Part shown: one piece after another, positions 17,684-29,890 of the stretch | Layout: each line of letters opens with the position of its first letter | Numbering within the stretch: position 1 is the stretch's first letter | Assembly (NCBI GenBank): GCA_002811645.1 | Contig: PDIP01000009.1 | Location: 62,001-126,000 of the forward strand | Source of the DNA: Corallochytrium limacisporum | Taxonomy: Eukaryota; Opisthokonta | DNA: 64,000 nt | Direction of reading: 5' to 3' | The notes under the pieces: generated by a model | What the model was told of the DNA's origin: nothing | Seen by the model: only the letters and a program-made list of their open reading frames with translations | Databases searched by the model: none | Made by a program: the position numbers and the translations under genes

Positions 17684-20600
17684 GCTTCACGTCGAATAGA
17701 GGCCAATTTCACTGTGCTGTGTATCACAGACTTTGGCAGTACGGGTGGTAGATCAGTACATTCTCTTCGTCTCACTCCTTTGAAAACACGTGTAACATAT
17801 CGCATACAAGTCAATGTGATGTTATGTCGCTACCAGAGTGTGGTGAGAAAATGGGCCTTAATACCTCGCCACGGAATCTCGACACTGCGCGTCCCGAAAG
17901 ACCGACACCCGTGTGTTTCCAAAAAACCAGGGTGGTGGCCATATTTGTAAATATATTTTAAATCAAGAAATATATTATATGTTCCCGGATGATGAAATTG
18001 TGGAAATTCTGACCGAAATGCTGTGCGACCCACTGCCATTGATAACTTGACTGTTGAGCTAAGTAAAGCTAACAAGAAATTACACACAAGGCAGCATTTC
18101 TTTGCGCTTCCTGCAAAGGGTTTGCAAAATTTCCCGTCCAGCAATGTTCTATGCGGAGCGCCTGACCACTCAACGATCGGTGCGTGAACGGAAAGCTATA
18201 TTGAGGCGAAACGAATTTCAAAAGATAGTGTAGGGGTCCAGTGAATAAAAACGCAGAGTGCGAAAGAGAACTGTAATCTCTCTGTTGCTGTTTGTGCGAC
18301 CTTATCTTTGCAAGTGTTTTGATGGGGCGAAGAATGAAGAAAGAGGAAGAAGATGAAAGATCTCGTCGGGACGAAAAACATGCGTCTGTCCAACTGACCT
18401 CACCAGGCACAAGCAACACCTAAAGTATGAAAGGGGAGAGGTTTCATGTCCCCGGGCTACTCTACAATGCCTGCCGCTGCTGTCCAGATGAGTGCCCACA
18501 TGAGCACTGGCCATGCAACATGGAAGACAACAGATCTACCAACAAGGAGTTGTAGAAGTCCTCATGTGGATGCCAGATGAGTTAGAGATGATCTCCCTCG
18601 CTGTCAAACCCCGCTGTCAACTCGACCTTACCGATCATATTTTAAGAGGTCAGGGTGAGTGCATGTGGCTGTGGATGTGTTTGTGCAGCAGGTAGTCGCA
18701 GTGCAGGGGGCAGGAACAAAATGCTCCATTTCTTCATCCTCGCCCTGGGAACCATCACCTCATTCTTCACTTCTCTGTCCGATACCAACACATGATCATG
18801 GTGATGGGAATGAGAAGAAGGCGAGGAACCCATATGCATGCCAGATGATTTGGATGGCGCGCTTGTGATGTCCGATGTGGCTGCGAAGGGTAGCATCTGG
18901 CACTCTCCGGGTAGTGTTGGGGTGTGCAACACTTTCAATGCTTCATGTTTGCAAGGGCATAACCACAGTCCCGTTAACGTTAGGATGCTTTCGACGATAC
19001 TACCGGTAACGGAGATTCGGAGAAAGAAACAATGTGTGAGAGGTGATCTGTGGTGAATAATAATATGCGTGTGTTGGTTTGCGGGTGTGCGGGCTGGCTG
19101 ATTGGGTTAACGCTTAGCTTACTCGTCCGATGCCTGCCACCACTGCGTATACCTCTGAACGTGTGTATGACATGCCCTCGAATACGGGGATACAACTCTA
19201 ATGAAAGGCATGCCGCACCTATCTTGGCTGGCAAGTCATGAATATGAAAAAAATGAGGAGTGTGGGCTGGTAATGAATATGGCAAAAATAAGGAGCGGTC
19301 AGCTGTTGGTTTCAAGTTTTTGATACTCGTGCTGTTGGGAGAGTAGAGGCGTATCCCCAGCTGTTCCAATACTGGGGATTTTAAGGCTTTGCGGTGTACC
19401 GGTCATCCGCATTAACCAATATGAACTGCTCATGTATTATTGAACGCCTGACCCGTTCAAGAAAATCGTTGCACAGCATAGGCAGTAACCCCCCTCACCC
19501 CAATACTCCCCCCCGTGGATCATTACACATTAGTGAGCGGGCCGGCCAAACAAACCCCGAAGTTTGATAGGTAAGTTTTATTCCTAAGGGCTTTGTACGG
19601 ACAACATGTCTTAGGTGAGGAACATCAGAAGAAACCACTATGTGCATGCCCCATGCTCGTTTTGTTGCGGCCGCCACCGCTCTGTCGTTTCTCCAAAGTG
19701 GAGTAAGTGTATTCTGACGTAAACGGGGTTCAAAGTCCGCGATGATTCCTCAAGCGTGCTGTTGAGATTAGGGGGGCCGAGGGAAATGGGCAAAGCTACC
19801 TCGCAGTGAAACGCACTGTCTCCCATGTTGTGACCACATTCTATGGAACGAATACCATACCTTCAGGCTTATCCAACTCATCAGTATGCCCATTCTGCGC
19901 GTGCCGTTTGTCCTCTCCATCGCACAGAGCTGGCGGTCATAAATGGCAATAAAAAATGACGGAAAGCGCTTCAAAATGAAGGGCAATGTAATTCCGAATT
20001 GGATAGTCAGTTCATTTTATATTGATTTCATTATCCATGAAAGATCTTCATGTTCAATTCTCCATGTATAAAAGATCTGCGTAGAGTCGCTGATCATGAA
20101 CACCTTAAAGCCATTTGCACAGGAATATTTACCCACTTGTTAGAAACTATGATGAGCTCACTGCCCAAGGAGTGAACGCAAAAGACAAACAAGGTATTGA
20201 CAAATCAACCACACCCATTTGTCAATCATAAAGCCGAAAAGCGAGATTATAGGAGGCCAGCGCTCCAAACTAGCCATGAAGAAGTAAGTTGGGCGGAGAG
20301 CGAACAACACATAGACGTTGGGTTCCCAAAAGCAGTGCACTGGTGCCATTCAAGCAACCTTCACACAAAAGCACGAGCCACCATCAGCTGTCCCTTCCAA
20401 TATTTTCCGACGCATGCACAGTGGGCTATAGCCGTCGCTTATTGGATATGTATTGTATATGTAACCTCGCTCGGACGCAGTCACGCATACACAGTCAATT
20501 TCCTTGTTTGCTCTGTTGAACTATGTTACATGAAGTCATCATCGGCCGCCACAAACCAAGGGTGTGTGAAGCATCGCACAGAGTGGCTCCCTCGCAACTC

Positions 20601-23600
20601 CGACTTTTGTCTCACAACCAACATCAAACACGGTCATCACGCAGGTCGTACGTTGAAGTAGGACTTTGCTAGCCGTACTATGGTGTAGTGGTGCCTTATG
20701 TGTGAGAAAAGAGACATGAATCGGTGGGTGGGGGCACGGTGAGCACACTGAAAACGAAAGACGTTCATGTGTGTAAATGAGGCGGTCAATAAATTTCCCT
20801 CCGTCAATGGATCCAGAGTCAGCACAGTACACAAACCTTACGGAATTGTCCCTGCTTGTACCGCCTTCATCCGAACGCTCCGGGCTGTGTGACGACAGAG
20901 ATAGCAAACGTGATGAGAGAGAGCCACGAGTAGGTCTTGGTACGTATGCAATCGTAAGTGCCGCCGGGCGTTTACTAAAGAGAGGGCGACAGGCTGCCTG
21001 CATAAGAATGGGATTGAAACAAACTAGTACCATTCCTTGGTTAAAGGGAATCATCGACGTTATCGTCATCGTCAGCAGGTGGTAAGGCGCGGCCTCATAA
21101 TGCAAATCGTGATACGTGGCGGGTATGGACAGTTTGTGCGTTCCAGGTGAGGGACCGATAGCCGACTAAAAAGGACAAAACGGGCAACAAATATGAAAAA
21201 GTTGGCTTGGTGGAGCTGGTTCTGTAGGTGTGTGTGCGTTGCTTTCAAGAAAGTAACCATTGTTGGCCCTTTCCCCGTCTGCTTCTTGTTACTTTGTTCT
21301 AGTTGATGGATGATGACGATGCGGTAGTCATGGACATGTACATCGATGACATATGTATTTCAAGCGCGACACAGGAACAATAGGAATGCACCATCTGATG
21401 CATGTTGATGTCCGAGTTGGTGGATGTGTCAGGCTGTGGCGCGGTTTAGTAGAATCTTCGAGCGCGCGCTTCCTTTTCCACAATCAAAAAACCGGATGTA
21501 TTCATCTTCCTCTGTGTACCTTATTAACATCTGCTGGTGCGCTGCCCACAAACGCTACACCACGGCCCATGGCCGCTCAGACAAGAGTTTGGCTGACAAA
21601 TACGGCAGGTCCCCGTCATGTTTCTTCCCGCCCAAGCCCTAACCCAATTGATGATGAAAGTCATAAACGAGTTGCATAAGGTTGTATGTTTTTAATGCTC
21701 GGCCATCATATATTACGTGTGGGTGGGTGGCCGCAGGGACGAGCAGGGTCAGTCCCGATATACGGATCCCGTGTGCGTGTGCGGAGGTATCAGCTGGTCC
21801 ATCCACCCGACGGATATTCCAAATGTTGATGCACACACGCGTGCACACGAAATACGGGAGTTCGGCTGCATCCAAGCAGCAACAAAAACAGCAGGTAGCA
21901 TGTGGTGTCTGGAGCATGTGCCTGTGCCCAGAATAGTAGCTTTCACCACTGACATACAGCGCATGGATGTAAGAGCGCAATGTGGCTATGATACAGCTCT
22001 TGCTCGTCCAGCTCTTGTGAGGCCGATGAGTATAAATTTCAAACGCTGAAGAATTGAAAGGCAAGGGGAAAAGAAATTTTGGACAGACAATGTTGGACAC
22101 ACACGTTCCTGCTCTGCAAGTTTTTGCACTCAGCCGAGCTGCCAAGATGGAAAAGACCTAACTTTGGACCTCTTCGATACACTATCTCGAGCACCGCAGC
22201 AAAACCTGGGATTGCCACCTGAATTCAAACGGCGACACTGTCACCATGTCGGGAACCCATGGGAATATCGGCCCTCTTCTGACATGCCATGGCGATGACA
22301 GACTTGGGTCATATAGTTTTTAAGCAGGAGTAGGGGTGAAACGCCGAAATGAAAAACATGTAGTAGCGAAGGCAATCACTGCGATTTTGCATTATAGAAT
22401 ACGACGACGAACCCTTAGTAGCACTGCGTGCACTTGTCTGTTCACCTGCTGCGTCTCAACCACGCGACGTCTTCTCAGTTGGGACACCTTTCCTTTGCTG
22501 CGCGCTCAAACTTTGCCGCCGTGCTGCGGACCCTATTCGACTCTGTCTCCGTTCCGTTTCGTTGAACGTACTGCTCCCTTGCATTCGTAGAGATGGACCA
22601 CGGGGCAAGTGGACGCCTCGCAAAAGTTTCGGGATGGCCGCTCTCTGGTGCTTTGTGCATTAGCAATTGCCGCAGTATGGGCCAAATCGACCAATCCCTT
22701 CTTGCCCTCTTTATTTCTCAGAAAAGATTATGAAAATTTTCTCCCTCCTCGTTCCCCTCTCCCTTTCCTCCCACCTCCGACTTCGGCTTTTTTCAAATCG
22801 TTCCCTTTTCTACTTCCTCCGTAAAATTCTGTGTTCCTTAGCACCTTTCTTCTTTTGTTTGGAGGTTGTTTTTGTGAGACTTTAATGTGTTGTGGACAGT
22901 ATGCACTGAGGTTTTGGAAAGACGCAATAAATTAGTATCTACAGAATTTCTTCAGGAAAAAAATTACCACTTCAACCATGGGAAGGGAAAATGCTCACAT
23001 CTGCTCCCCCCCCCCTTTGTTCCCGTGCGTCTACGAGAGAGTGGCTAGAACTACGCCTACTGTTTGCCTCTCTTCCCCGTACATTGTGACTTTTATGGTG
23101 TACGCAATTGATATCAATTCGTCTCAATTCGTGTTTGCTCATTGTTTCTCGTTTCGAATGAAAGTTGATATAGACTACTACCATCAAAACAAGGACAAAA
23201 GATTATTTTGCAATTTGCTGATATGAAAAAGAACAATACAGAATGTAACTTCTTTGTTTTCATGAGTCGTTGCTTGGGCCCTTGTATGTAGAGGTTGCGA
23301 ACGCATTCCAATATTGGCTTTGATTGTTCCCATCGCACGGACCGTCGTGCTTCAGGATGAGCGGACGGTTTGGAATGAATTGACGTGTTTCGTGTGTATT
23401 TTGAACAACGTGACTGATCACAAATATCGACTGATGATCGAGGATGTCAATACAAAACTGCGGGTTGGGTCGTCGATGCGCAACCACGACCAAGGATTGA
23501 AATTCCTCAAAATCAATGTATATCCAACCGCTCAGTTGGGACCCGTGTGCAGCCTCGTATCGGTGTGTATTATGCACGCCGTGACCAGCAACGGGGAGAA

Positions 23601-23685
23601 AGCGTTCAGCGCATCAAACGTCATAGTTTCTTGGTCAACGTCGCTAACTTTACTCCGATTCTCCTGCCCCTCCCTTCTTTTCCCC

Positions 23686-23704
23686 TCCCCCCCCCCCCCC
23701 GGGG
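23686..23704. repeat. C15 run abutting G4
   Basis: Fifteen consecutive C bases are followed directly by four G bases, preceded by a pyrimidine-rich stretch from about 23660. Runs like this are prone to length error in sequencing and can form G-quadruplex or hairpin structure. Confidence 0.85.
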
Positions 23705-23908
23705 CATCCCACACGGGAGAGTGAGGGGACAATTACCCGGTGTCGTCGACAGGCGCCGCACACCGACAGTATAATATGTACCGCGGTGAGCTTTACCTGC
23801 AAGGCTTGCCAGGGAAGGGGAGGGTTACGGAATGGGGTGATGATCACCTCACCTTCCGCCCTCGTCGGTGGCCGGCCAAAAAAGTAAAACATTCCCATTT
23901 CATGGCCC

Positions 23909-23920
23909 AGGCCCCTTCGC
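23909..23920 (+). repeat. 12-mer AGGCCCCTTCGC, copy 1
   Basis: The same 12 bases recur at 37836-37847 and 40324-40335, always in noncoding DNA and on the same strand. Confidence 0.6.
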
Positions 23921-24128
23921 TCCGCCCGAAGGACAACGAAGGAGGATCTCTGGCGACGGAAAAGATACGCACCAACAGAACACTTAAGACACAAACACAA
24001 AGACGGTGCCTCAATTGCAATAGATACGGCGGTCCGAGGTGTCACATGTTGAAATAGTTGCTAGTATACTTTACAAACATAAAACCATGAACATAAAAGA
24101 AAATGGGCTCATCTGTTGGTGCCCCGTT

Positions 24129-26318
24129 TCAGACCACGTTCTCCGCGGAGAGCGCAAATTCATAGTGTTGCCGGCCAAGGAAAAACTCATCGCCGTGTGC
24201 GAGTTGGATCATATCCAAGCCCTCTGACTCTTGCTCACGGCTGCGAAGCAGGCCCCCGGTGTAATCGATGACAATGTATTTGCCGACGTCCTCGTCCCAC
24301 AGCACCAGTGCATGCTCATCGTCGGTGGAGCCCTCCATGTCGATGCGAATCTGTTCTCCGTGGCTGAGATGAGTCTCCCTTTCGGTGGCAAGTTCAATGA
24401 TGCGGTCCTTCATTGGGTCACCAGCTACAATCTTCCAGCCCTGTGGATATATCTTCACTACTGGTGTCTCGTCCATGGGCTTGAGATCGGCAAGTTTCCC
24501 TTCGTCGACAACGTCTACGTTGTTGTCCTGTACCTCAATGGCATCTTCAGCATCAGGGGCGTCGTCTTGCGGCTCGGTCGCCGCCACAGACACCGCTGTC
24601 TCTGTGATGTCCTCGCCTTTGACTAACTCGGTTACCACTTCCAAAATGTTGGTGGGATTGCGCCTCTGTTGCAATGCCTCCAGCGCCAACTGCTGTAAAG
24701 ATGCCTCGTCCAACATTGCCACTTCTTCCTCAGTGGGCTCATCATCATTGTCGACCAGCTGGTCAACGCTCACCCCGGCGTCCTCTCCTCTGGCGGCATC
24801 CTCTCGCACTGCAATGATGTTCTTGCGAATCTCTCGATGCAGACCATCCAAACCACTTAGCCAGGCAATTATCTCTTCAGGGGTGGCCTTGGCGGCGGCC
24901 TCACGAGCCTGTGCTTCAGATGAAGCTTTGTTCAAAAACTGTCGCTTGACCTCCAGACGCGTGTCAGGCAAGCGCGTCTGCTCCCTTGCCATCTCTGCCA
25001 CCTTCACACTGAGTGCCCGACCCTGCGCATCATTGCGGCCTGATGGTTCGTAGTGCTCAGCATGATACGGACAGACCCAATTCGGCCCCTGGGGGACAGA
25101 CAAGGGAGGGTCTAGACAATCCATGTGGAAATACAATCCACACTTACCGCAAAAGATCAAGTGCCGCTGGAAGTTAGCTGCCAGGCCACAGATCTGGCAT
25201 TCCTTGGATCGCTTACCGTCCCTCCGCAGAGTACCGATGATTGCTGCAGTCGCAACATCCTCCAGTTCTTCCTCTGGGAACCAGTTCCATACGCCTGAAG
25301 GGGTCTTGTTCGTGCGAGCATCCAAGAGATCCTCCAGACCGATCCACATGCTTCGAGTCAGCTCGAATCCCGATGCGTTGTGCTCCACCACATCTGTGAT
25401 CAGAGCCTGCCATGGCTTCGACACGGTCTCAACTTGAGGCTGTGGTCCCTTGCCTTCCTTCACAAGGCATTCAGTGCATTGCCAATCATCCGGAATGTCT
25501 TGCTCGGGAACATAGGGAGAAATGCAAATAAAGTGGAAGCTGAGGGTGCATGTCGCACAGCAGAGCAGCTTACCCTCTTCACCGCAGGTTTCACAGTGGT
25601 CCTGATTTCGCCTAGTATTCATGACATCGACCATGGACACAAAATCGACCTTTTCTTTCTTCATGGTCGGTGTCTGTATGTTGGGTCGACGCTTTGGTGC
25701 GTTTTCAAAGGCAAACTTTCCCCTAACTGCATTACGCATCTTCCGCCTCTCCTTTGCGCGACGTTTGGCTAGTTCGGCATCGGGTCCTCTTTCCTTGTCT
25801 TCAATCGACTGTACAGATTTGGTACCCTTTGCGCCCGACTTTGACTTGGTAGATTTACTCTCGTTTGCATTCATCGGGGTCCCCGGTCCACTACTACTAT
25901 TTCCCGCAGGATCTCCAGAGTCCACTGCCGCTGCAGCTTTCCGCGACGACCGTCGGGTCTGCCGCGTTGTTATGGGCGAAGGCTCCGGAGATGAGTCTTC
26001 TTCTTCCTCGTCCTTGGACTCTTCAACTTCTTCTTCTGCAACGGTAACCCGTTTCGAAATCTTCTCCGCATGCCCATTACTATTTTCGGCATGTTGGTCT
26101 TCAAGTTTTCGTTTCTTTCCGGATCGTGTTGCTATGGGTTCCTTGTCTTTCGCGTCTGCTTCTACTACTTTTAAATGTCCTCCATTCCGTGCTTCAGTGG
26201 TCGCATCTGTATCATCAGGGCGCAGTTCGCTCTTCGCAAGGTCCGCGGCCTCAGATGCTGGAGCACCAGACGGCTTGGCCGATTTCTGATCCATCACGAT
26301 CGGCACTGCTACAACCAT
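24129..26318 (-). CDS. PHF12: PHF12/Rco1-like tandem PHD-finger protein with C-terminal FHA-like region
   Basis: The 729-residue protein begins with an acidic and basic low-complexity region to about 240 that carries nuclear-localisation-type clusters such as GKKRK. PHD finger 1 spans 242-284 (HCETCGEEGKLLCCATC and onward). PHD finger 2 spans 374-419 (CQICG through WVCPYH), with His as the last ligand position. It is followed by an EHY-containing linker and a helix with KRQFLNK, the order seen in PHF12. The last 100 residues, with HGEQIRIDM, ALVLWDEDVGKYIVIDYTGG and LAHGDEFFLG, look like the FHA domain that ends PHF12. PHF12 (Pf1) and yeast Rco1 are subunits of Sin3-histone deacetylase complexes and read histone H3 tails. 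Assignment rests on domain order and PHD sequence, and the FHA call is weaker. A second in-frame ATG at residue 9 is an alternative start. It is divergent from PNPase. Confidence 0.85.
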   Translation of the reverse strand: MVVAVPIVMDQKSAKPSGAPASEAADLAKSELRPDDTDATTEARNGGHLKVVEADAKDKEPIATRSGKKRKLEDQHAENSNGHAEKISKRVTVAEEEVEESKDEEEEDSSPEPSPITTRQTRRSSRKAAAAVDSGDPAGNSSSGPGTPMNANESKSTKSKSGAKGTKSVQSIEDKERGPDAELAKRRAKERRKMRNAVRGKFAFENAPKRRPNIQTPTMKKEKVDFVSMVDVMNTRRNQDHCETCGEEGKLLCCATCTLSFHFICISPYVPEQDIPDDWQCTECLVKEGKGPQPQVETVSKPWQALITDVVEHNASGFELTRSMWIGLEDLLDARTNKTPSGVWNWFPEEELEDVATAAIIGTLRRDGKRSKECQICGLAANFQRHLIFCGKCGLYFHMDCLDPPLSVPQGPNWVCPYHAEHYEPSGRNDAQGRALSVKVAEMAREQTRLPDTRLEVKRQFLNKASSEAQAREAAAKATPEEIIAWLSGLDGLHREIRKNIIAVREDAARGEDAGVSVDQLVDNDDEPTEEEVAMLDEASLQQLALEALQQRRNPTNILEVVTELVKGEDITETAVSVAATEPQDDAPDAEDAIEVQDNNVDVVDEGKLADLKPMDETPVVKIYPQGWKIVAGDPMKDRIIELATERETHLSHGEQIRIDMEGSTDDEHALVLWDEDVGKYIVIDYTGGLLRSREQESEGLDMIQLAHGDEFFLGRQHYEFALSAENVV

Positions 26319-27169
26319 GTGACCTCTACACGTTTTCTGGCATTGTCCTCAATAAGGTGCGTCTCAGATGTGTTTGGAGAGCATGTGGTGTATATACCTA
26401 TCTACGTACAGTGTACCCCCTTGCACTCTGTTTGTGGTTTTGCAACCTGTGTTTTCTGTTTTGTATTTTTCGCGCATATATTCTCACAGAGCGTAATGCT
26501 CTCATAGCAATGATCATCATCGTCAAATCAAATCAAGTACCACACCGTACAACTCCAGTGTCTCAAGTCCCTCATCGGAAACCTTTGCTCTCCACTACAG
26601 CGGTCGAGGTCATAGCCAGGACATGCGCCGCAGTCGGCAGGCTGTGCAGCCCCCAAGATAAGCGCTTTCTGGTCCCCCCGCCCCGGGGGGGGTTCCAAGG
26701 GGCTTGTGTCGGGACCACCTCCCCCCTCCCGCCACCACTGTCAGAGGTATAGTCCCTTCCGTCTTCCCCCCCCATCCCTCCTTTTTAACCGGCGCGTGCA
26801 ACTCCCACAAACGGTTCTGACGGGAAAAGAAAAAGTGGAGGGATGTGTGCAGTTCACTGAACACAGGGGACCCGGAGAGAAGGGAAGGGATCCTCAACCA
26901 TCGCACCAAATTCCCCCCCGGTGGAGGTCACGCGGTGTTCAGGGTGTGAGGGTACACAGGAAGAACTGAGGTGGGTTAGAGCACAAATTTCTCGCGTCAG
27001 TTCATGACAATGGTGCTGCCCGGCACTGTAAGTGGATTGTGGACACGTAAGTGGTGAATTGTGCTGGTATGTGAAGTTTAGAAGATCTTTGTGGAATAAC
27101 GAACAGTGGTTTCATTCCAAGAACTCACTGCGGAATTGCAAGAGATCATGGTCAGTGAATGCAGGAACC
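26319..27169. other. Divergent promoter region between PHF12-like and PNPase genes
   Basis: About 850 bases with no gene. A CCCCCCGCCCC/GGGGGGGG palindromic run lies at 26674-26692, and C-rich runs lie at 26720-26735 and 26766-26773. Two GTAAGT donor-like hexamers sit at 27028 and 27047, just upstream of PNPase, so a 5' intron is possible. Confidence 0.45.
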
Positions 27170-29746
27170 ATGCTCGGAATGATACGGTTGGCTAGAAGCC
27201 AGGCCCGGATGGGGTTAAGGTGGCACGCTGCAGTGGGCATTGTCGGCCGCAGGACCTTGACGCATCTGGGTGAGTCCGTGTCGGCTAAGGTTACCGATGA
27301 CTCCAAGACGCCACTGGTACTGAGCACCGGTCGGGTGGCGTCGGTGGCAGATGGCTCCGTTGTGGCGAACCATGGCGGGCACACCTTGCTAGCCAACGCT
27401 GTTGGTGCATCGGGTTCTGCAGACGGATACGCAGAGTTCAGCGTGAACTACAGAGAATATGCCTCTGCCGTGGGGGCAGTTCCCGGTCGTCGAGATCGGC
27501 GTGATGGAGGTGAACGCGACCATGAGATCCTGGTATCCCGTCTGATCGACCGATCATTACGGCCCATGTTTCCTAATGCCTACAACCGCGCCACACAAAT
27601 TACAGTTTCTTTGCTCGAATTCGATAGGAAGTCACTTCCGGACGTAGATGCGGTCAATTCGGCAAGCGCTGCTATTCACATCAGCGACATACCCTGGGCT
27701 GGTCCCGTGGGAAGTGTCCGAGTCGCAAGGGTGATGGATGAATGGGTTGTGAACCCAGACAAGCAGGAAATGGATATTGCAGACTTTAACTTGGTCTATG
27801 CGGGCAATCGCGAGGGTGCTTTAATGCTGGAGATGGATAGTGAGGGTGTGAGGCCGGAGGACTTCAAGGAAGCAATTCGTCGGGCGCATGAATCGATTCA
27901 GCCAATTTTGCAGGCACAGGACGATCTCCGGGTGAAGAAGGGCGTCGAGAAGCTCGGTTTTGACCCCACTCAAGCAGATCAGATCATCGTGGCCAAGACT
28001 AAATCTACAGAAGCCCTCGCGGAGGTCTCTGATCCAGCTGACGGCAAAGAGATTACGAGAGAAGGCATGATGAAGATTTTGAAAGAGAAGTACAATGAGC
28101 GCTATGACGAGATTCTGTCCCAAGGGGATTTGTCGAAACGGGCCCGGACCAAATTGTTCAACGATTTAGGAAACGAGATTATTGAAGATTTGCAAGCAAG
28201 TGGAGATTACGACTACCTCAAGACGGGTGAGATCAACAACCTGCTCGGAGAGCTGAGCCTGCAAAGAATCAGATACCAGGTACTCCATAACAATCAGCGG
28301 GCCGATGGCCGTGGCATGGACGATATTCGAAAATTGAAGATGGACGTCGATGTTCTACCAACCTTGCAGGGATCTGCTCTATTTGACCGTGGTGAAACCC
28401 AGGTGCTCTGTGTTGCCACAGTGGACATTGCGGATTCTGCGAAACGCGACCTTGACCTTGCTGGTGAGTTCCAGAGGCCCCAGAACTTTATGGTACACTA
28501 CAGCTTTCCACCTTTCAGTGTCAATGAGACAGGTAATCTCTTCCGCAAAGCTCGTAGAGACGTTGGACACGGACGTCTGGCGGAGAAGGCATTGGAGGCA
28601 GTCTTCCCTGAAGATTTTGCCCATACTGTTCGGCTCACATCGCAGGTCATGTCTTCCGACGGATCTAGCTCCATGGCGACAGTGTGTGGCGGCACACTTG
28701 CTCTTCTGGACGCAGGTATTCGGATTCGTGAGCCTGTTGCTGGCGTAACTTGCGGCTTGATCACTGAACTGGACAACGCTGAAGACCCTTTCTCAAAGTA
28801 TGTGCTCCCTTTGGATATTAGAGGCCTGGAGGATGCCTGTGGAGACATGGACTTCAAGTTGTGCGGCACTCCGACTGGCCTTACCGCCTGTCAGATGGAC
28901 ATTAAATTGAAGCACTTGCCTCTGAAGGTTCTCGACGAGGCAATTGATCGGGCCAGTAATGCACGCCACATCCTTCTGAATGCCATGAAAGAGTGCATTA
29001 GTGGACCACGCAAGGATCGCAACCCAGAGACCATTGTGCAGACAGTCATGATTCCCATCAAGTCAGTGGACGGTACCAAGCGCCTAATTGGACGCCGGGG
29101 CTCCACCATTCGATCCTTGCAGGAGAAGTTCGGAGTTGATATTGACATCACCGATGATAACCAGGTTAGAATCGACGGCAAGGACGCTGCTGCCGTAGCT
29201 GAAGCCCAAACCGAAGTTGAAGCGCTTGTGACCTCACTGTTCGAGCTGCATGCTGAGTTGCGCGCAAAGGTCAAGCAGTCACACATGCAGGGTCTCATGC
29301 TTCAGTTCGAGAATGGTCAACAAGCTTTGCTCCCGCGGAATCGAATGTCTCGTGTCGGTGGTGCACCTAAGCCAGGAGACATAGTTGACGTTCGAGTTAT
29401 CTCGTTTGATGATTTCGGGCGCCCTGTGCTCGCTCAAATGGGGGATGACGAAATGGAAGAGGCGGAGACCTTTGGAAAGGGCCTTGAGTTCAGCTTCTTT
29501 GGAGACAAGCAAGCCAGTAGTAGCGGTGAGGACAAGAGCGACGATCTGTTCAGCGAAAAAGACCTGGACGATCCGGAAGAGAAGAAGTCAGCGACCACAG
29601 AGAGCAAGCCTGTCCCAAAGCGGACCATGATTCCAGATGTGAAACGAGAACAGGAAGCTCCCCGGGAGTACGTGTCATCGAATAAGCAAAAACTCAGCAA
29701 GCATGGTGGTCTACGACGCAATCGTAAGCTTTTAAAAAGTGTATAA
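27170..29746 (+). CDS. PNPT1: Polyribonucleotide nucleotidyltransferase (PNPase), mitochondrial
   Basis: From the ATG at 27170 the protein has 858 residues: an Arg-rich presequence without acidic residues over about 30 residues (typical of mitochondrial import), RNase PH domain 1, an all-helical linker, RNase PH domain 2, then KH and S1 domains. The phosphorolytic site is intact. SSDGSSSMATVCGG is present and D555 and D561 flank GDM as in the catalytic Asp pair of bacterial PNPase. The KH loop GRRG lies at 641-644, and S1 follows with KPGDIVDVRVISFDDFG. PNPase degrades RNA 3' to 5' with phosphate and acts in mitochondrial RNA turnover. An acidic, Lys-rich tail of about 80 residues after S1 is extra. 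Frame upstream of 27170 lacks an ATG, but a tiny first exon at 27004-27027 (ATG, then GTAAGT donor) spliced to 27107 would keep frame. It converges on DRG1, 144 bp away. Confidence 0.96.
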   Translation: MLGMIRLARSQARMGLRWHAAVGIVGRRTLTHLGESVSAKVTDDSKTPLVLSTGRVASVADGSVVANHGGHTLLANAVGASGSADGYAEFSVNYREYASAVGAVPGRRDRRDGGERDHEILVSRLIDRSLRPMFPNAYNRATQITVSLLEFDRKSLPDVDAVNSASAAIHISDIPWAGPVGSVRVARVMDEWVVNPDKQEMDIADFNLVYAGNREGALMLEMDSEGVRPEDFKEAIRRAHESIQPILQAQDDLRVKKGVEKLGFDPTQADQIIVAKTKSTEALAEVSDPADGKEITREGMMKILKEKYNERYDEILSQGDLSKRARTKLFNDLGNEIIEDLQASGDYDYLKTGEINNLLGELSLQRIRYQVLHNNQRADGRGMDDIRKLKMDVDVLPTLQGSALFDRGETQVLCVATVDIADSAKRDLDLAGEFQRPQNFMVHYSFPPFSVNETGNLFRKARRDVGHGRLAEKALEAVFPEDFAHTVRLTSQVMSSDGSSSMATVCGGTLALLDAGIRIREPVAGVTCGLITELDNAEDPFSKYVLPLDIRGLEDACGDMDFKLCGTPTGLTACQMDIKLKHLPLKVLDEAIDRASNARHILLNAMKECISGPRKDRNPETIVQTVMIPIKSVDGTKRLIGRRGSTIRSLQEKFGVDIDITDDNQVRIDGKDAAAVAEAQTEVEALVTSLFELHAELRAKVKQSHMQGLMLQFENGQQALLPRNRMSRVGGAPKPGDIVDVRVISFDDFGRPVLAQMGDDEMEEAETFGKGLEFSFFGDKQASSSGEDKSDDLFSEKDLDDPEEKKSATTESKPVPKRTMIPDVKREQEAPREYVSSNKQKLSKHGGLRRNRKLLKSV

Positions 29747-29890
29747 CATAGGAGCATAGGAGTTCAGGAATTTGAAAAGAAAATGAATATGGAATGTTAT
29801 TTCGTTGTATGTAGAAATCTTCAAAAGTTGAATGAATAGATGAGACTGCTCACAACTTCAAGATCAATGAATGGTGTTTGCGTTGTTTCT

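Larger units (their letters stand above)
17684..24128. other. 6.4-kb stretch with no recognisable gene
   Basis: It lies between the GPN3 start and the PHF12-like 3' end. Many short open frames exist on both strands (the longest are minus 20539-21105 and minus 21639-22145), but none shows a domain, a plausible amino-acid composition or support from the other strand's absence of frames. The sequence is mostly complex rather than low-complexity. Exceptions are an AT-rich patch near 17943-17985, a C15G4 run at 23686-23704 and pyrimidine-rich DNA at 22730-22860. It could hold the GPN3 promoter, untranslated exons or noncoding RNA. No tRNA, snRNA or rRNA was found by eye. Confidence 0.5.

Noticed and set aside
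20539..22145. 188- and 168-codon minus-strand frames in the 17.7-24.1 kb gap
   Set aside because: Cys/His/Pro-rich random-looking composition, no domains and no homology I recognise.
27032..27169. Longer PNPase N-terminus starting at 27032
   Set aside because: It begins at a GTG. No ATG is in this frame before 27170, and the added residues do not look like a presequence.
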